Source: SCTD01 sp036675425 (GTDB lineage Bacteria > Actinomycetota > Actinomycetes > Mycobacteriales > SCTD01). Taken from it: a stretch of 12,097 nt of DNA. The stretch's first letter is position 1. Every line of letters starts with the position of its first letter. The DNA lies in the NCBI GenBank assembly GCA_036675425.1, contig JAKFFB010000241.1, forward strand, positions 1 through 12,097, in the 5' to 3' direction. The position numbers and the translations under genes were made by a program. Below the pieces are notes generated by a model. That model was given only the letters and a program-made list of their open reading frames with translations, was not told the DNA's origin and did no database searches. Below, piece by piece: positions 1 to 6,666 of this stretch.

Positions 1-1
1 C

Positions 2-292
2 GACGCCGCGCGGCGGCTGTCGTGCGTGACCGGCATCGGGCCGTGGACCGTCGCGGAGGTGGCCCAGCGCGCCCTCGGCGACACCGATGCCCTGAGCGTC
101 GGGGACTTCCACCTGTCGCAGTTCGTCGGCTGGTCGCTCGCCGGCCGGCCGCTGGACGACGACGGCATGGTCGAGCTGCTCGAGCCGTGGCGGCCGCACC
201 GCTACCGCGTGGTGCGGCTGCTGGAGGTGAGCGGCGCGCGCAAGCCGCGCTTCGGGCCGCGGCTGACCATCCAGGACCACCGGACGCACTGA
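2..292 (+). CDS. DNA-3-methyladenine glycosylase 2 family protein (AlkA-like, HhH-GPD), 3' part only
   Basis: This is the C-terminal 96 residues of a base-excision-repair glycosylase; the 5' end lies outside the window and the frame is open from base 2. The family removes alkylated bases such as 3-methyladenine from DNA. The sequence shows the hairpin end of the helix-hairpin-helix motif (TGIGPWTVAEV, where LPGIGPWTA is usual), then RALGDTDAL and GDFHL. The Asp of GDFHL sits where the catalytic Asp of HhH-GPD glycosylases is expected. The ending, with ARKPRFGPRLTIQDH, fits the actinobacterial branch of the family as I remember it. An internal GTG at 26 is not the start, because the frame and the homology continue upstream. 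The stop at 290-292 directly abuts the next gene's GTG. The family call is fairly sure; substrate range cannot be told from this fragment. Confidence 0.82.
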   Translation, partial: DAARRLSCVTGIGPWTVAEVAQRALGDTDALSVGDFHLSQFVGWSLAGRPLDDDGMVELLEPWRPHRYRVVRLLEVSGARKPRFGPRLTIQDHRTH

Positions 293-712
293 GTGCTCCG
301 TCTCCTGCTCGTGCTGCCCCTGCTGCTCGCCGGGTGCGGCGGCGCCGACGTGCCGAGCGTCGTCATGGGGAGCAGCTCGGCCGAACCGGGTGCGTCCTGC
401 GCGCCCGCGCCCGTGGTCCAGGCGGAGCTGCCCGAGGGCTACCCCGCGCCGCCGCCCGGCGCCGAGCTCACCGCGGTCTCGGACGGCTCGGTGACCGGGC
501 GGGTGAGCGGTCCGGTGGACGTCACGGCGGACCACTTCCGCGCCGAGCTCGAGCGCCGCGGCTACGTCGTGCAGCGCGAGGAGGACGAGGGCCGGGCCGT
601 GCTGATCGGCTTCTTCGGCGCCACCGCCGAGGGCACCCTGACGGTCGCCGAGCTGATCTGCCCCCGGGGCAGCACGGGCTTCACCGTGGCTGTGCGGCGC
701 GCCACGGGCTGA
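293..712 (+). CDS. Small secreted lipoprotein of unknown function
   Basis: This 139-residue protein starts with a very short n-region (Arg3), a Leu-rich hydrophobic core and the lipobox LLAGC, giving lipidation at Cys15 and anchoring to the outer face of the membrane. The mature part begins GGADVPSVV, is rich in Ala, Pro and Glu, and has two further cysteines (Cys36 and Cys123) that could form a disulfide. A segment around residues 60-125, including VTADHFRAELERRGYVVQ, reads like a small alpha/beta domain; I recognise no named family. The GTG start follows the stop of the glycosylase gene with no gap, and only a weak GGA (282-284) stands upstream, so translation is probably coupled to the gene before it. 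The start is supported because the signal peptide begins exactly there. Confidence 0.8.
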   Translation: MLRLLLVLPLLLAGCGGADVPSVVMGSSSAEPGASCAPAPVVQAELPEGYPAPPPGAELTAVSDGSVTGRVSGPVDVTADHFRAELERRGYVVQREEDEGRAVLIGFFGATAEGTLTVAELICPRGSTGFTVAVRRATG

Positions 713-714
713 CG

Positions 715-793
715 CGGGCAGGAGGTCGCCCGACGGCGACGAAAGGGGACGGCGCAGACTGCTGCCGGGCAGTCCGCCCCCGAGAGGACCTCC
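715..793 (+). promoter_or_regulatory. Structured 5' leader of the LPATG surface-protein gene (candidate cis-acting RNA)
   Basis: The spacer between the lipoprotein stop and ATG 794 can form several pairings. CGGGC (715-719) pairs with GCCCG (728-732), leaving an AGGAGGTC loop. Alternatively GTCGCC (725-730) pairs with GGCGAC (735-740) around a CGAC tetraloop. A longer hairpin pairs 746-748, 751-754 and 757-762 with 769-781, with two 2-base bulges on the 5' side. GGAGGTC (721-727) is also exactly complementary to GACCTCC (787-793), next to the start codon and overlapping the end of the ribosome binding site GAGAGGA (782-788). This could control translation initiation, or the long hairpin could end transcription of the lipoprotein gene, although no T-run follows. 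It matches no riboswitch class I recall. Chance hairpins are common in DNA this GC-rich. Confidence 0.35.
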
Positions 794-2572
794 ATGCGCT
801 TCCGCACCCCCGCCCGACGTGTCGCTGCCGCGGGCGCCGTCCTCGCGCTGGTCGTCGCCGCCACCCCCGTCGCCGCCGAGGTCACCGCGCCGACGACCGG
901 CTCGCCGACGTTCGTCAGCTACGTCGCCCCCGACGAGCTCGCCCGGTCGGCCGCCGAGCCCACCATCGGCGTCAACTGGAACACCGGGAAGGTCCTCTTC
1001 CAGGCCTACCTGGAGACCGACCAGGTCACCTTCGACGACAGCGCGTTCCCCGCGACCGCGACCTGGAAGGACGTCAGCCGGCCGCCGACGGACGTCGTGA
1101 GCCTCGACCCGCTGCTGCACACCGACGAGGTCACCGGGCGGACGATGGTCACCCAGCTCGCGCCGCCGTGCAGCATCGCGGCCTTCACCGACTCCGACGG
1201 CGAGCCCACGGCGACCAAGCCCAACGGCTACCTGCCGGCGGCGGCCTGCGGGGTCGGCTCGAACTTCGACCACCAGACCGTGCACTACGGCAAGAGCGTC
1301 AACCCCAACCCGCTCTACGGTCCGGACCGGATCGCCTGGTACTGCTCGCAGGTCGTCGTGCAGTCCACCTGCTCGGTCAGCCGCAGCGGCGGCGTCGCCT
1401 TCGAGCAGAGCCGGCCGGTCTACACCTTCAAGGGCGACCTGTTCAGCGACCCTGTGGTCGTGGGCTGCGAGGGGCTGCACGGCCACCTCAACACCTCGCC
1501 GGTCGACGGCACGGCCTACCTGCCGAACTTCGCCTGCAACAACGCCGAGGACCTCGCGACCAACCGGCCCGCCGTGGTGGTCTCTCCCGACGAGGGGCTC
1601 ACCTGGACGATCCGCCAGGTGCCCGACGGCACGTCCCCGAACTTCGACGCCGACCCCGCGGTCGACGTCGACGGCGGCAACCGCGCCTACCTCGCGTACG
1701 AGAGCGCGACCAGCAACCTGATGGTCGCCACGACGACGGACCGTGGCGCGACCTGGACGCCCTCGGTCGACCTCGGCGCGCCGTACGGCCTCGACAACGC
1801 CACCATGCCGACCGTCATCGCGGGCAGCGACGGCCGCGCGGCCGTCGCCTTCCTCGGCACCGAGGCCGAGGCCCCGGACAACACCGAGGGTGAGCCGGAG
1901 AACCAGCAGCTGTCCTTCGACCCCGACGGCGACGACCCGGAGGCCGGCTGGCACCTCTACCTGTCGACGACGTACGACGGCGGCGCGAGCTGGACCACGA
2001 CCGACCTGACGCCGACCGACCCGGTGCAGCGCGGCTGCGTCTGGTGGGGCAGCGCGATCGCGTCCGACGGCCCGGCGTGCGGCAGCAACAAGCGCAACCT
2101 GCTCGACTTCATCGACATCGCGATCGACGCGCAGGGCCGGGTCCTGGTCGGCTGGGCCGACGGCTGCGTGAAGCGCTGCGTGACCGAGGGGCACACCCGC
2201 AACAGCAACCTGTCCTTCGCCGCTCGCGAGGAGCAGGACGCCGACCTGACCCAGCAGGAGTTCGACGAGCTCTACAGCCAGGAGGACATCGGCGTGATCA
2301 CCCGCCAGTCCTGCGGTCTCGGCCTGCTGGAGGAGCTCGACGACGCCCCCGAGGGGCCGGCGCTCACCTGCGCCCGCGCGACGGGCGGCGTCCCCGCGGC
2401 ACCGACCACCCCCGAGGGCGCCACGCCCTCCGGTCCCGTCGTCGTCGACGCCGCCCCGGTCCGTGGCGGGCTGCCCGCCACCGGTGCGAGTCCTGCGCTC
2501 GCGCTCGGCGGTCTGCTCGTCCTGGCCGCCCTCGCCCTCACCCGTCGCCGTCCGACCAGCCTGGAGAACTGA
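794..2572 (+). CDS. Secreted, sortase-anchored Asp-box (BNR, sialidase-like beta-propeller) protein
   Basis: The protein has 592 residues. Residues 1-28 are a Sec signal peptide (basic start, Ala/Val core, likely cut after PVAA). Three Asp-box repeats are visible: SPDEGLTW (264-271), TTDRGATW (314-321) and TYDGGASW (393-400). These mark sialidase-like beta-propeller folds. The C-terminus has a wall-sorting signal: LPATG (560-564), a hydrophobic helix and an RRRP tail, so the protein is probably linked to peptidoglycan by a sortase not present here. There are 12 cysteines after the signal peptide, an even number that suits extracellular disulfides. Residues 525-555 are a Pro/Thr/Ala-rich stalk. 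Asp-boxes also occur in non-enzymatic propellers, and I cannot identify the arginine triad of true sialidases, so activity is unproven. ATG 794 has the binding site GAGAGGA five bases upstream. Confidence 0.82.
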   Translation: MRFRTPARRVAAAGAVLALVVAATPVAAEVTAPTTGSPTFVSYVAPDELARSAAEPTIGVNWNTGKVLFQAYLETDQVTFDDSAFPATATWKDVSRPPTDVVSLDPLLHTDEVTGRTMVTQLAPPCSIAAFTDSDGEPTATKPNGYLPAAACGVGSNFDHQTVHYGKSVNPNPLYGPDRIAWYCSQVVVQSTCSVSRSGGVAFEQSRPVYTFKGDLFSDPVVVGCEGLHGHLNTSPVDGTAYLPNFACNNAEDLATNRPAVVVSPDEGLTWTIRQVPDGTSPNFDADPAVDVDGGNRAYLAYESATSNLMVATTTDRGATWTPSVDLGAPYGLDNATMPTVIAGSDGRAAVAFLGTEAEAPDNTEGEPENQQLSFDPDGDDPEAGWHLYLSTTYDGGASWTTTDLTPTDPVQRGCVWWGSAIASDGPACGSNKRNLLDFIDIAIDAQGRVLVGWADGCVKRCVTEGHTRNSNLSFAAREEQDADLTQQEFDELYSQEDIGVITRQSCGLGLLEELDDAPEGPALTCARATGGVPAAPTTPEGATPSGPVVVDAAPVRGGLPATGASPALALGGLLVLAALALTRRRPTSLEN

Positions 2573-2573
2573 C

Positions 2574-2780
2574 GTGTCCTTCGACGACGCCGCTCTGCGG
2601 TCCGCCATGTCCGCCTTCGTGACGGCGGCGGACGCCCTCGACGCCGCCGCCGAGATCGGCGGTGAGCCGCGCGCGCTGCTCGACCTCGCCGAGGCGAAGG
2701 CCGTCGCCGGCCTCGAGCTGCGCAAGCGGCTCATCGCTCTCGGCTGGACGGCTCCGGCTGCTCAGCGCTCGACGACGTAG
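2574..2780 (+). CDS. Small helical protein of unknown function (68 residues)
   Basis: GTG at 2574 lies one base after the stop of the surface-protein gene, and GGAG at 2563-2566, inside the end of that gene, is a well-placed ribosome binding site (7-base spacing). The pair is therefore probably translated together. The product is Ala/Leu-rich and predicted mostly helical, beginning with SFDDAALRSAMSAFVTAAD; a charged segment DLAEAKAVAGLELRKRL leads to LGWTAP near the end. It has no signal peptide, cysteine or membrane segment, so it is likely cytoplasmic. I do not recognise the family. Its last 19 bases overlap the last codons of the opposing fbiB gene, and no terminator separates the two. 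Evidence that it is real: a good binding site, strong G/C at third positions and a coherent amphipathic sequence. Confidence 0.62.
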   Translation: MSFDDAALRSAMSAFVTAADALDAAAEIGGEPRALLDLAEAKAVAGLELRKRLIALGWTAPAAQRSTT

Positions 2781-4060
2781 TCCGCCGGGTCCCGCGGCGG
2801 TCGCGGCGCGGGATCGGTCGCCGCGTGCCCGATCGCGACCGCGCCCATCGGCTCCCACGTCGGCTCGAGGCCGAGCACCTCGCGCACCAGGTCGGGGCAG
2901 AAGAGGGTGCTGCTCACCCAGGCGCTCCCGAGGCCCTCGGCCGCGAGCTGCACCAGCAGGTTCTCCACGCCGGCGCCCATGGCCACCAGGAACATCCGCT
3001 CCTCGGCGGTGCTGCGGCGCTCGTCCGGGTAGTCGTGCGCCCCGTCGCGCACCAGGCACGGCACGACCAGGCGCGGCGCGGCCCGCAGCACGTCGCCGCG
3101 CCGCAGCCGCTTCCCGACGCTCTCCTCGGAGAAGCCGTCCGCGCGGAGGTCCTTCGCCCACTGCTCGGCCATGGCGTCGAGCAGCTCCTTCCGGCGCTGC
3201 TCGACCAGCACGAAGCGCCACGGCGTCGTGTGGTGCGGAGCGGGAGCGATGAGCGCCGCGGCGATCGCGCGCCGCACCGCCGTCCCGTCGACCGGGTCGT
3301 CGGTGAACGCGCGCACCGTCCGCCGCAGGCCGAGCGTCTCCCGGTGCGCCTCCTGAGTGCCGAGCCGGAACCAGTCCTGCGCGGACGGTCGCACCAGCGC
3401 TGAGGCGTCCCGTCCGTCGTCGGGCAGCGCGAGCCCGCGGACGATCGCCACCGGCACGCCGTCGGCCTTGCCCTTCACCAGCTCCGCGGCTGCCGCGAGC
3501 TCGTCCGCGACGGCGATCTCGGTCACCTCGAGCACCGCGCCGAAGGAGTCCGCAGTCCCGCGGGCGTCGCGCACCGGCGCGAGCCCCGCGACGCCGATGG
3601 CCTGGTCGACCTGGCCGACCCGCCACGGCCGGCCCATCGTGTCGGAGACGACGACGGCGACGGTCCGTCCGGTCAGCTCGTGCAGGCGTGACCGCAGAGC
3701 CGAAGCGCTGCCGTCGGGATCGACTGGCAGCAGGGCGATCTCGTCACCCCGCACGTTGCTGGCGTCCACGCCGGCCGCGGCGAGCACCAGGCCGTTGCGG
3801 TTCTCGGCGATGACGGTCGTGCCTCGCCGCGCGACCTCGCGGACGGTCTCGTCGGCGACCGCGCGCAGCCGCACCGCCTCCCGGTCGGCGCCGTTCGGCA
3901 CCGGCACCAGCCGGCCCTCCGCCTTGCTCAGCAGCTTGCTCGTCACGACGACGACGTCGCCGTCCTGCAGCGTCGTCGCAGCCGCGATGAGTGCTGCCAC
4001 GTCGTCGCCCGGCCGGACCTCCGGCAGTCCCTCGACGCCGACGACCTCGTAGCTAGGCAC
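2762..4060 (-). CDS. fbiB: Bifunctional F420 synthase FbiB: gamma-glutamyl ligase (CofE) fused to an FMN-dependent reductase domain
   Basis: This 432-residue cytoplasmic enzyme performs the last steps of F420 synthesis: GTP-dependent addition of gamma-linked glutamates to F420-0 and, in actinobacteria, reduction of dehydro-F420-0 by the C-terminal domain. Residues 1 to about 240 are the CofE ligase domain, with TSKLLSKAEGR (40-50) and SDTMGRPWRVGQVDQAIG from residue 139. From about residue 245 the nitroreductase-type FMN domain follows, opening with RRTVRAFTDDPV (246-257), then APHHTTPWRFV and a late PMGAVAIGH. The two-domain layout and length match actinobacterial FbiB (about 450 residues), not the single-domain archaeal CofE. 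The GTG start overlaps the fbiA stop by 8 bases and lacks a good ribosome binding site, so expression is coupled to fbiA. The 3' end overlaps the converging small gene by 19 bases. Confidence 0.95.
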   Translation of the reverse strand: MPSYEVVGVEGLPEVRPGDDVAALIAAATTLQDGDVVVVTSKLLSKAEGRLVPVPNGADREAVRLRAVADETVREVARRGTTVIAENRNGLVLAAAGVDASNVRGDEIALLPVDPDGSASALRSRLHELTGRTVAVVVSDTMGRPWRVGQVDQAIGVAGLAPVRDARGTADSFGAVLEVTEIAVADELAAAAELVKGKADGVPVAIVRGLALPDDGRDASALVRPSAQDWFRLGTQEAHRETLGLRRTVRAFTDDPVDGTAVRRAIAAALIAPAPHHTTPWRFVLVEQRRKELLDAMAEQWAKDLRADGFSEESVGKRLRRGDVLRAAPRLVVPCLVRDGAHDYPDERRSTAEERMFLVAMGAGVENLLVQLAAEGLGSAWVSSTLFCPDLVREVLGLEPTWEPMGAVAIGHAATDPAPRPPRDPADYVVER

Positions 4061-4988
4061 CGGCCAGGTCCAGCGCCGCCCGCGCCATCGCTGCGGTCGC
4101 GTCGAGGTCGGTCATGAGCAGCGGTACGGCGCGCACCTCGACCCCCGGCACCTCCGCGCCGGCGTCGGACGTGTCGACGAGCCAGCCGTCGAGGAGGTCG
4201 GCCCCGTAGTGCCGGCCGACGGCCTCCGCCGTCGTCTCGACGCCGATGGCGGTCAGGCAGGCGTCGGCCATCCCGCGCACCGGGGCGCCCCCGACGATCG
4301 GCGACAGCCCGACGACCCGCTTGTCCCGCAGGGCATCTCGTACGCCCTGCACCTGCAGGATCGTCCCGATGCTCACCACCGGGTTGCTCGGCGGCAGCAG
4401 GACGACGTCGGCAGCGGCGATCGACTCGAGCACTCCCGGTGCGGGCAGCAGGTCGCTGCGGTGGACAAGGGTGATGGCCTCCGCCGGCAGCGCGGCGCGG
4501 TGCTTGATCCACCACTCCTGGAAGTGGATCGCCCGCCGGCGCCCGGTCTCGGGATCGGCGACGGTCACGTGGGTCTCGGCCTGCACGTCGCTCATCGGCA
4601 GCAGCGTCGCCCCCGGCTGCCAGCGCTCGCAGAGGATCCGCGTGACCTCGGTGAGGGTGGCGTCGCCGAGCAGCAGCTGCGTCCGGTGCAGGTGGGTCGC
4701 GAGGTCGCGCGCGCCGAGCCCGAACCACGCGAGCGGGGAGCCGTACTGCTCGAGCTCGTCCTTCACGACGAAGCTCTCGCCCTGCCGCCCCCAGCCGCGC
4801 TCCTCGTCGATGCCGCCGCCGAGGGTGTACATCACGGTGTCGAGATCGGGGCAGATGCGCAGCCCGAACAGCGAGATGTCGTCGCCGGTGTTCACGACGA
4901 CGGTCAGCTCGGCATCCGGCACCGCGGCCTGCAGGCCGCGCAGGAAGCGCGCGCCGCCGATGCCACCGGCCAGCGCGACGATCCTCAC
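4053..4988 (-). CDS. fbiA: F420 biosynthesis 2-phospho-L-lactate (phosphoenolpyruvyl) transferase FbiA/CofD
   Basis: FbiA transfers the phospholactyl or phosphoenolpyruvyl part of the GDP-activated donor (LPPG or EPPG, made by FbiD/CofC) to FO, giving F420-0 or dehydro-F420-0. The 311-residue length is normal. CofD family motifs are complete: AGGIGGARFLRGL (7-19), NTGDD (33-37), PDLDTVMYTL (47-56), then GWGRQGESF, WFGLGARDLATHL and LLPMSD, FQEWW, and PPSNPVVSIGTIL starting at residue 199. I chose GTG 4988 because the glycine-rich N-terminal strand starts directly after it; the same frame is open further upstream to 5609, but that part is a shadow of the neighbouring gene. The start overlaps the stop of the xdhC-like gene by four bases (GTGA), a typical sign of coupled translation. 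The fbiB gene follows with an 8-base overlap. Confidence 0.95.
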   Translation of the reverse strand: MRIVALAGGIGGARFLRGLQAAVPDAELTVVVNTGDDISLFGLRICPDLDTVMYTLGGGIDEERGWGRQGESFVVKDELEQYGSPLAWFGLGARDLATHLHRTQLLLGDATLTEVTRILCERWQPGATLLPMSDVQAETHVTVADPETGRRRAIHFQEWWIKHRAALPAEAITLVHRSDLLPAPGVLESIAAADVVLLPPSNPVVSIGTILQVQGVRDALRDKRVVGLSPIVGGAPVRGMADACLTAIGVETTAEAVGRHYGADLLDGWLVDTSDAGAEVPGVEVRAVPLLMTDLDATAAMARAALDLAGA

Positions 4989-5506
4989 GACGGCACCGCG
5001 TAGGAACCGCCGCTGCGACCGGCGCGGTCGGCGAGCAGCCCGGCGACCGTCGCGACGGCGATCTCGGCGGGGGAGCGGGAGCCGATGTCCAGGCCGATCG
5101 GGCGGTGCACGCGGCGGATCTGCTCCTCGTCGACGCCCCGCTCCCTGAGTGCAGCGACGTGCGGCGCGGTGTGCCGAAGGCTGCCCATCACGCCCACCCA
5201 CCGAGCCGGTGTCCCCAGCACCTCGGCCAGCACGTCGCCGAGCTCCGGCCGGTCGTGGTCGGTGACGACGACGTCGGTGCCGTCGTCGATCAGGGCGTCG
5301 GCGGCGGTGCGCACGGTGGTCGCGCCGTCGAGCTCCTCCACCGGGTCCAGGACGACGCAGTCGAAGCCGACGTGCGCGGCGAGGTGGACGAGCTGCATCG
5401 CGACCGGCGACGCGAAGACGGCGACCAGCCGCCGGTCGCCGGTCGGCGCGGGCACCTGCCCGTGCGCCATCGCGCAGGCGATGTCGACGTCGGAGTGGGA
5501 GGACAT
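4985..5506 (-). CDS. XdhC/CoxF-family Rossmann-domain protein, first gene of the fbiAB operon
   Basis: This 173-residue protein matches only the C-terminal (XdhC_C) domain of XdhC/CoxF proteins, which normally help insert the sulfurated molybdenum cofactor into xanthine-dehydrogenase-type enzymes. Supporting motifs are VVTDHD (80-85), ARWVGVMGS (101-109, usually YVGLIGSRR) and RPIGLDIGSRSPAEIA (135-150), the family signature. The N-terminal CoxI-like domain is absent. The first Rossmann loop, usually rich in Gly (GAGHVG-like), reads FASPVA (31-36), so dinucleotide or cofactor binding may be altered or lost. No molybdenum hydroxylase gene is nearby. The gene is coupled to fbiA by a 4-base overlap, which suggests a link to F420 metabolism, but this is inference. 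ATG 5506 has no clear ribosome binding site; a later ATG at 5470 is possible, and a leaderless message is another option. Confidence 0.82.
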   Translation of the reverse strand: MSSHSDVDIACAMAHGQVPAPTGDRRLVAVFASPVAMQLVHLAAHVGFDCVVLDPVEELDGATTVRTAADALIDDGTDVVVTDHDRPELGDVLAEVLGTPARWVGVMGSLRHTAPHVAALRERGVDEEQIRRVHRPIGLDIGSRSPAEIAVATVAGLLADRAGRSGGSYAVPS

Positions 5507-5544
5507 GCGCGCCAGTCTGCCTGGGCCGCCCGCACACTGTTCGG
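5507..5544. promoter_or_regulatory. Divergent promoter region between the xdhC-fbiA-fbiB operon and the DUF418-type gene
   Basis: Only 38 bases separate the two divergent start codons, so both promoters must be here or inside the genes. Toward xdhC, CAGACT (5519-5514) resembles the TANNNT -10 hexamer and ends 7 bases before ATG. It has CGAACA (5543-5538) 18 bases upstream as a weak -35 candidate. Toward the membrane protein, CACACT (5533-5538) ends 6 bases before GTG 5545. Both spacings fit leaderless actinobacterial transcripts, but both hexamers have C in place of the first T. Neither gene has a strong Shine-Dalgarno site here. Expression of the two units may be linked. Confidence 0.35.
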
Positions 5545-6657
5545 GTGCCGTCGCCCCCCTCCCGCATCGCCGGGGTCGACGTGGCGCGCGGGATCGCCCT
5601 GCTCGGCATGGCGGCCGTCCACGTGCTGCCGCTGGAGGACGCCGACGGCGACCCGACCTGGGTCGAGCGCGTCGCGAGCGGCCGGTCCGCGGCGCTGTTC
5701 GCCGTCCTCGCCGGCGTCGGGCTCGCGCTGGCGTACGGGCGCCGGCCGAGCCTGCCGCGCGCCGGGACGGCGGTGGTCGTACGCGCCGCTCTGATCGGCG
5801 CCGTCGGGCTGCTCCTCGGGGTGCTCGACAGCGGGCTGGCGGTGATCCTGGCCTACTACGCGCTCTTCTTCGTGCTCGTGATCCCTTGGCTGCGGGCCGG
5901 TCTGCGCACGCTCGTCGCCAGCGCGCTCGCCGTCGCGGTCGCGATGCCGTTCGTCAGCCTCGCCGTGCGCGACGACCTGCCGGACCGCGACACCGCCAGC
6001 CCCGACCCCGGCGACCTGCTCGAGCCGGGGCAGCTGATCAGCGAGCTGCTGCTCACCGGCTACTACCCGGCGGCGGTCTGGGCGGCATACCTGCTCGCCG
6101 GGCTGGCGGTGGGGCGGCTCGCGCTGGGATCGCGCCGGACGGCGCTCGGACTGGCGATGATCGGCACGGCTCTCGCCGTGGGCTCGATGGCGGCGAGCGC
6201 GCTGCTGCTCGGACCGCTCGGCGGCCTGGACCGGCTGCGCGACGTCGCCCGCGTCCCCGAGGGCGAGGTGCTGGAGGAGGTGGTGCAGGCCAGCCGCTTC
6301 GGCAACGTGCCGACGGACTCGGCCTGGTGGCTCGCGACGGACGCGGCGCACAGCAGCACCCCGCTCGACATGCTCGCGACGACCGGGTCGTCGCTGCTCG
6401 TCCTCGGCCTGGCGCTGCTGCTGAGCTCCCGCCTGCTCGCGCCGCTCGCGGCCGCCGGGAGCATGCCGCTCACGCTCTACACGGCGCACGTCGCCTACGT
6501 CTCGCAGACCGACCCCGGTGACCCGACCCGCTACTACCTGACCCAGGTCGTCGTCGCGCTGGTCGCGGCGACCCTGTGGCGCAGGTACGCCGGGCGCGGC
6601 CCGCTGGAGGCCGCCGTGGCCGCAGCCGTGCGGCCGCTGCGCAGGACCCGCACGTAG
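5545..6657 (+). CDS. DUF418/DUF1624-type integral membrane protein (heparan-alpha-glucosaminide N-acetyltransferase-like)
   Basis: This 370-residue polytopic membrane protein has about nine or ten hydrophobic segments, near residues 14-30, 48-64, 76-96, 97-115, 120-140, 171-192, 200-222, 280-300 and 330-347. The N-terminus RIAGVDVARGIALLGMAAVHVLP is typical of the family, including a His in the first helix. Further signs are SGRSAALFAVLAGVGLAL, which resembles the usual GR-ALFALLFG-type loop, GSMPLTLYTAHV near the end, and the RRYAGRGPLE tail. Relatives are thought to transfer acyl groups across the membrane to sugars, but DUF418 members are mostly uncharacterised, so no substrate is named. 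The start is GTG 5545, since family homology begins within a few residues. The gene lies between the two parts of the F420 gene set; nothing shows that it takes part in that pathway. Confidence 0.82.
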   Translation: MPSPPSRIAGVDVARGIALLGMAAVHVLPLEDADGDPTWVERVASGRSAALFAVLAGVGLALAYGRRPSLPRAGTAVVVRAALIGAVGLLLGVLDSGLAVILAYYALFFVLVIPWLRAGLRTLVASALAVAVAMPFVSLAVRDDLPDRDTASPDPGDLLEPGQLISELLLTGYYPAAVWAAYLLAGLAVGRLALGSRRTALGLAMIGTALAVGSMAASALLLGPLGGLDRLRDVARVPEGEVLEEVVQASRFGNVPTDSAWWLATDAAHSSTPLDMLATTGSSLLVLGLALLLSSRLLAPLAAAGSMPLTLYTAHVAYVSQTDPGDPTRYYLTQVVVALVAATLWRRYAGRGPLEAAVAAAVRPLRRTRT

Positions 6658-6660
6658 GGT
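6655..6660 (+). promoter_or_regulatory. fbiC: Candidate -10 hexamer (TAGGGT) for leaderless fbiC transcription
   Basis: TAGGGT fits the actinobacterial TANNNT -10 element and ends 6 bases before the fbiC ATG, the spacing expected when transcription starts at or next to the start codon. Its first three bases are the stop codon of the preceding membrane-protein gene. AGGG at 6656-6659, with 7-base spacing, could instead act as a weak ribosome binding site in a read-through transcript. No convincing -35 is seen. Confidence 0.45.
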
Positions 6661-6666
6661 CGATCC

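Noticed and set aside
746..781. Classical intrinsic terminator after the lipoprotein gene
   Set aside because: The hairpin is stable, but no T-run follows and the sequence goes straight into the ribosome binding site of the next gene. It is reported as part of a structured leader instead.
22..1893. A plus-strand open frame of 623 codons over the first three genes
   Set aside because: It overlaps three genes that have recognisable features (a HhH-GPD end, a lipobox, and a signal peptide with Asp-boxes). Its own product is Arg/Gly/Pro-rich without any motif.
4989..5609. N-terminal extension of FbiA upstream of GTG 4988
   Set aside because: The frame is open, but the translation is Arg-rich nonsense opposite or out of phase with the xdhC-like gene. 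The CofD fold begins exactly at the chosen GTG, which overlaps the upstream stop by 4 bases.
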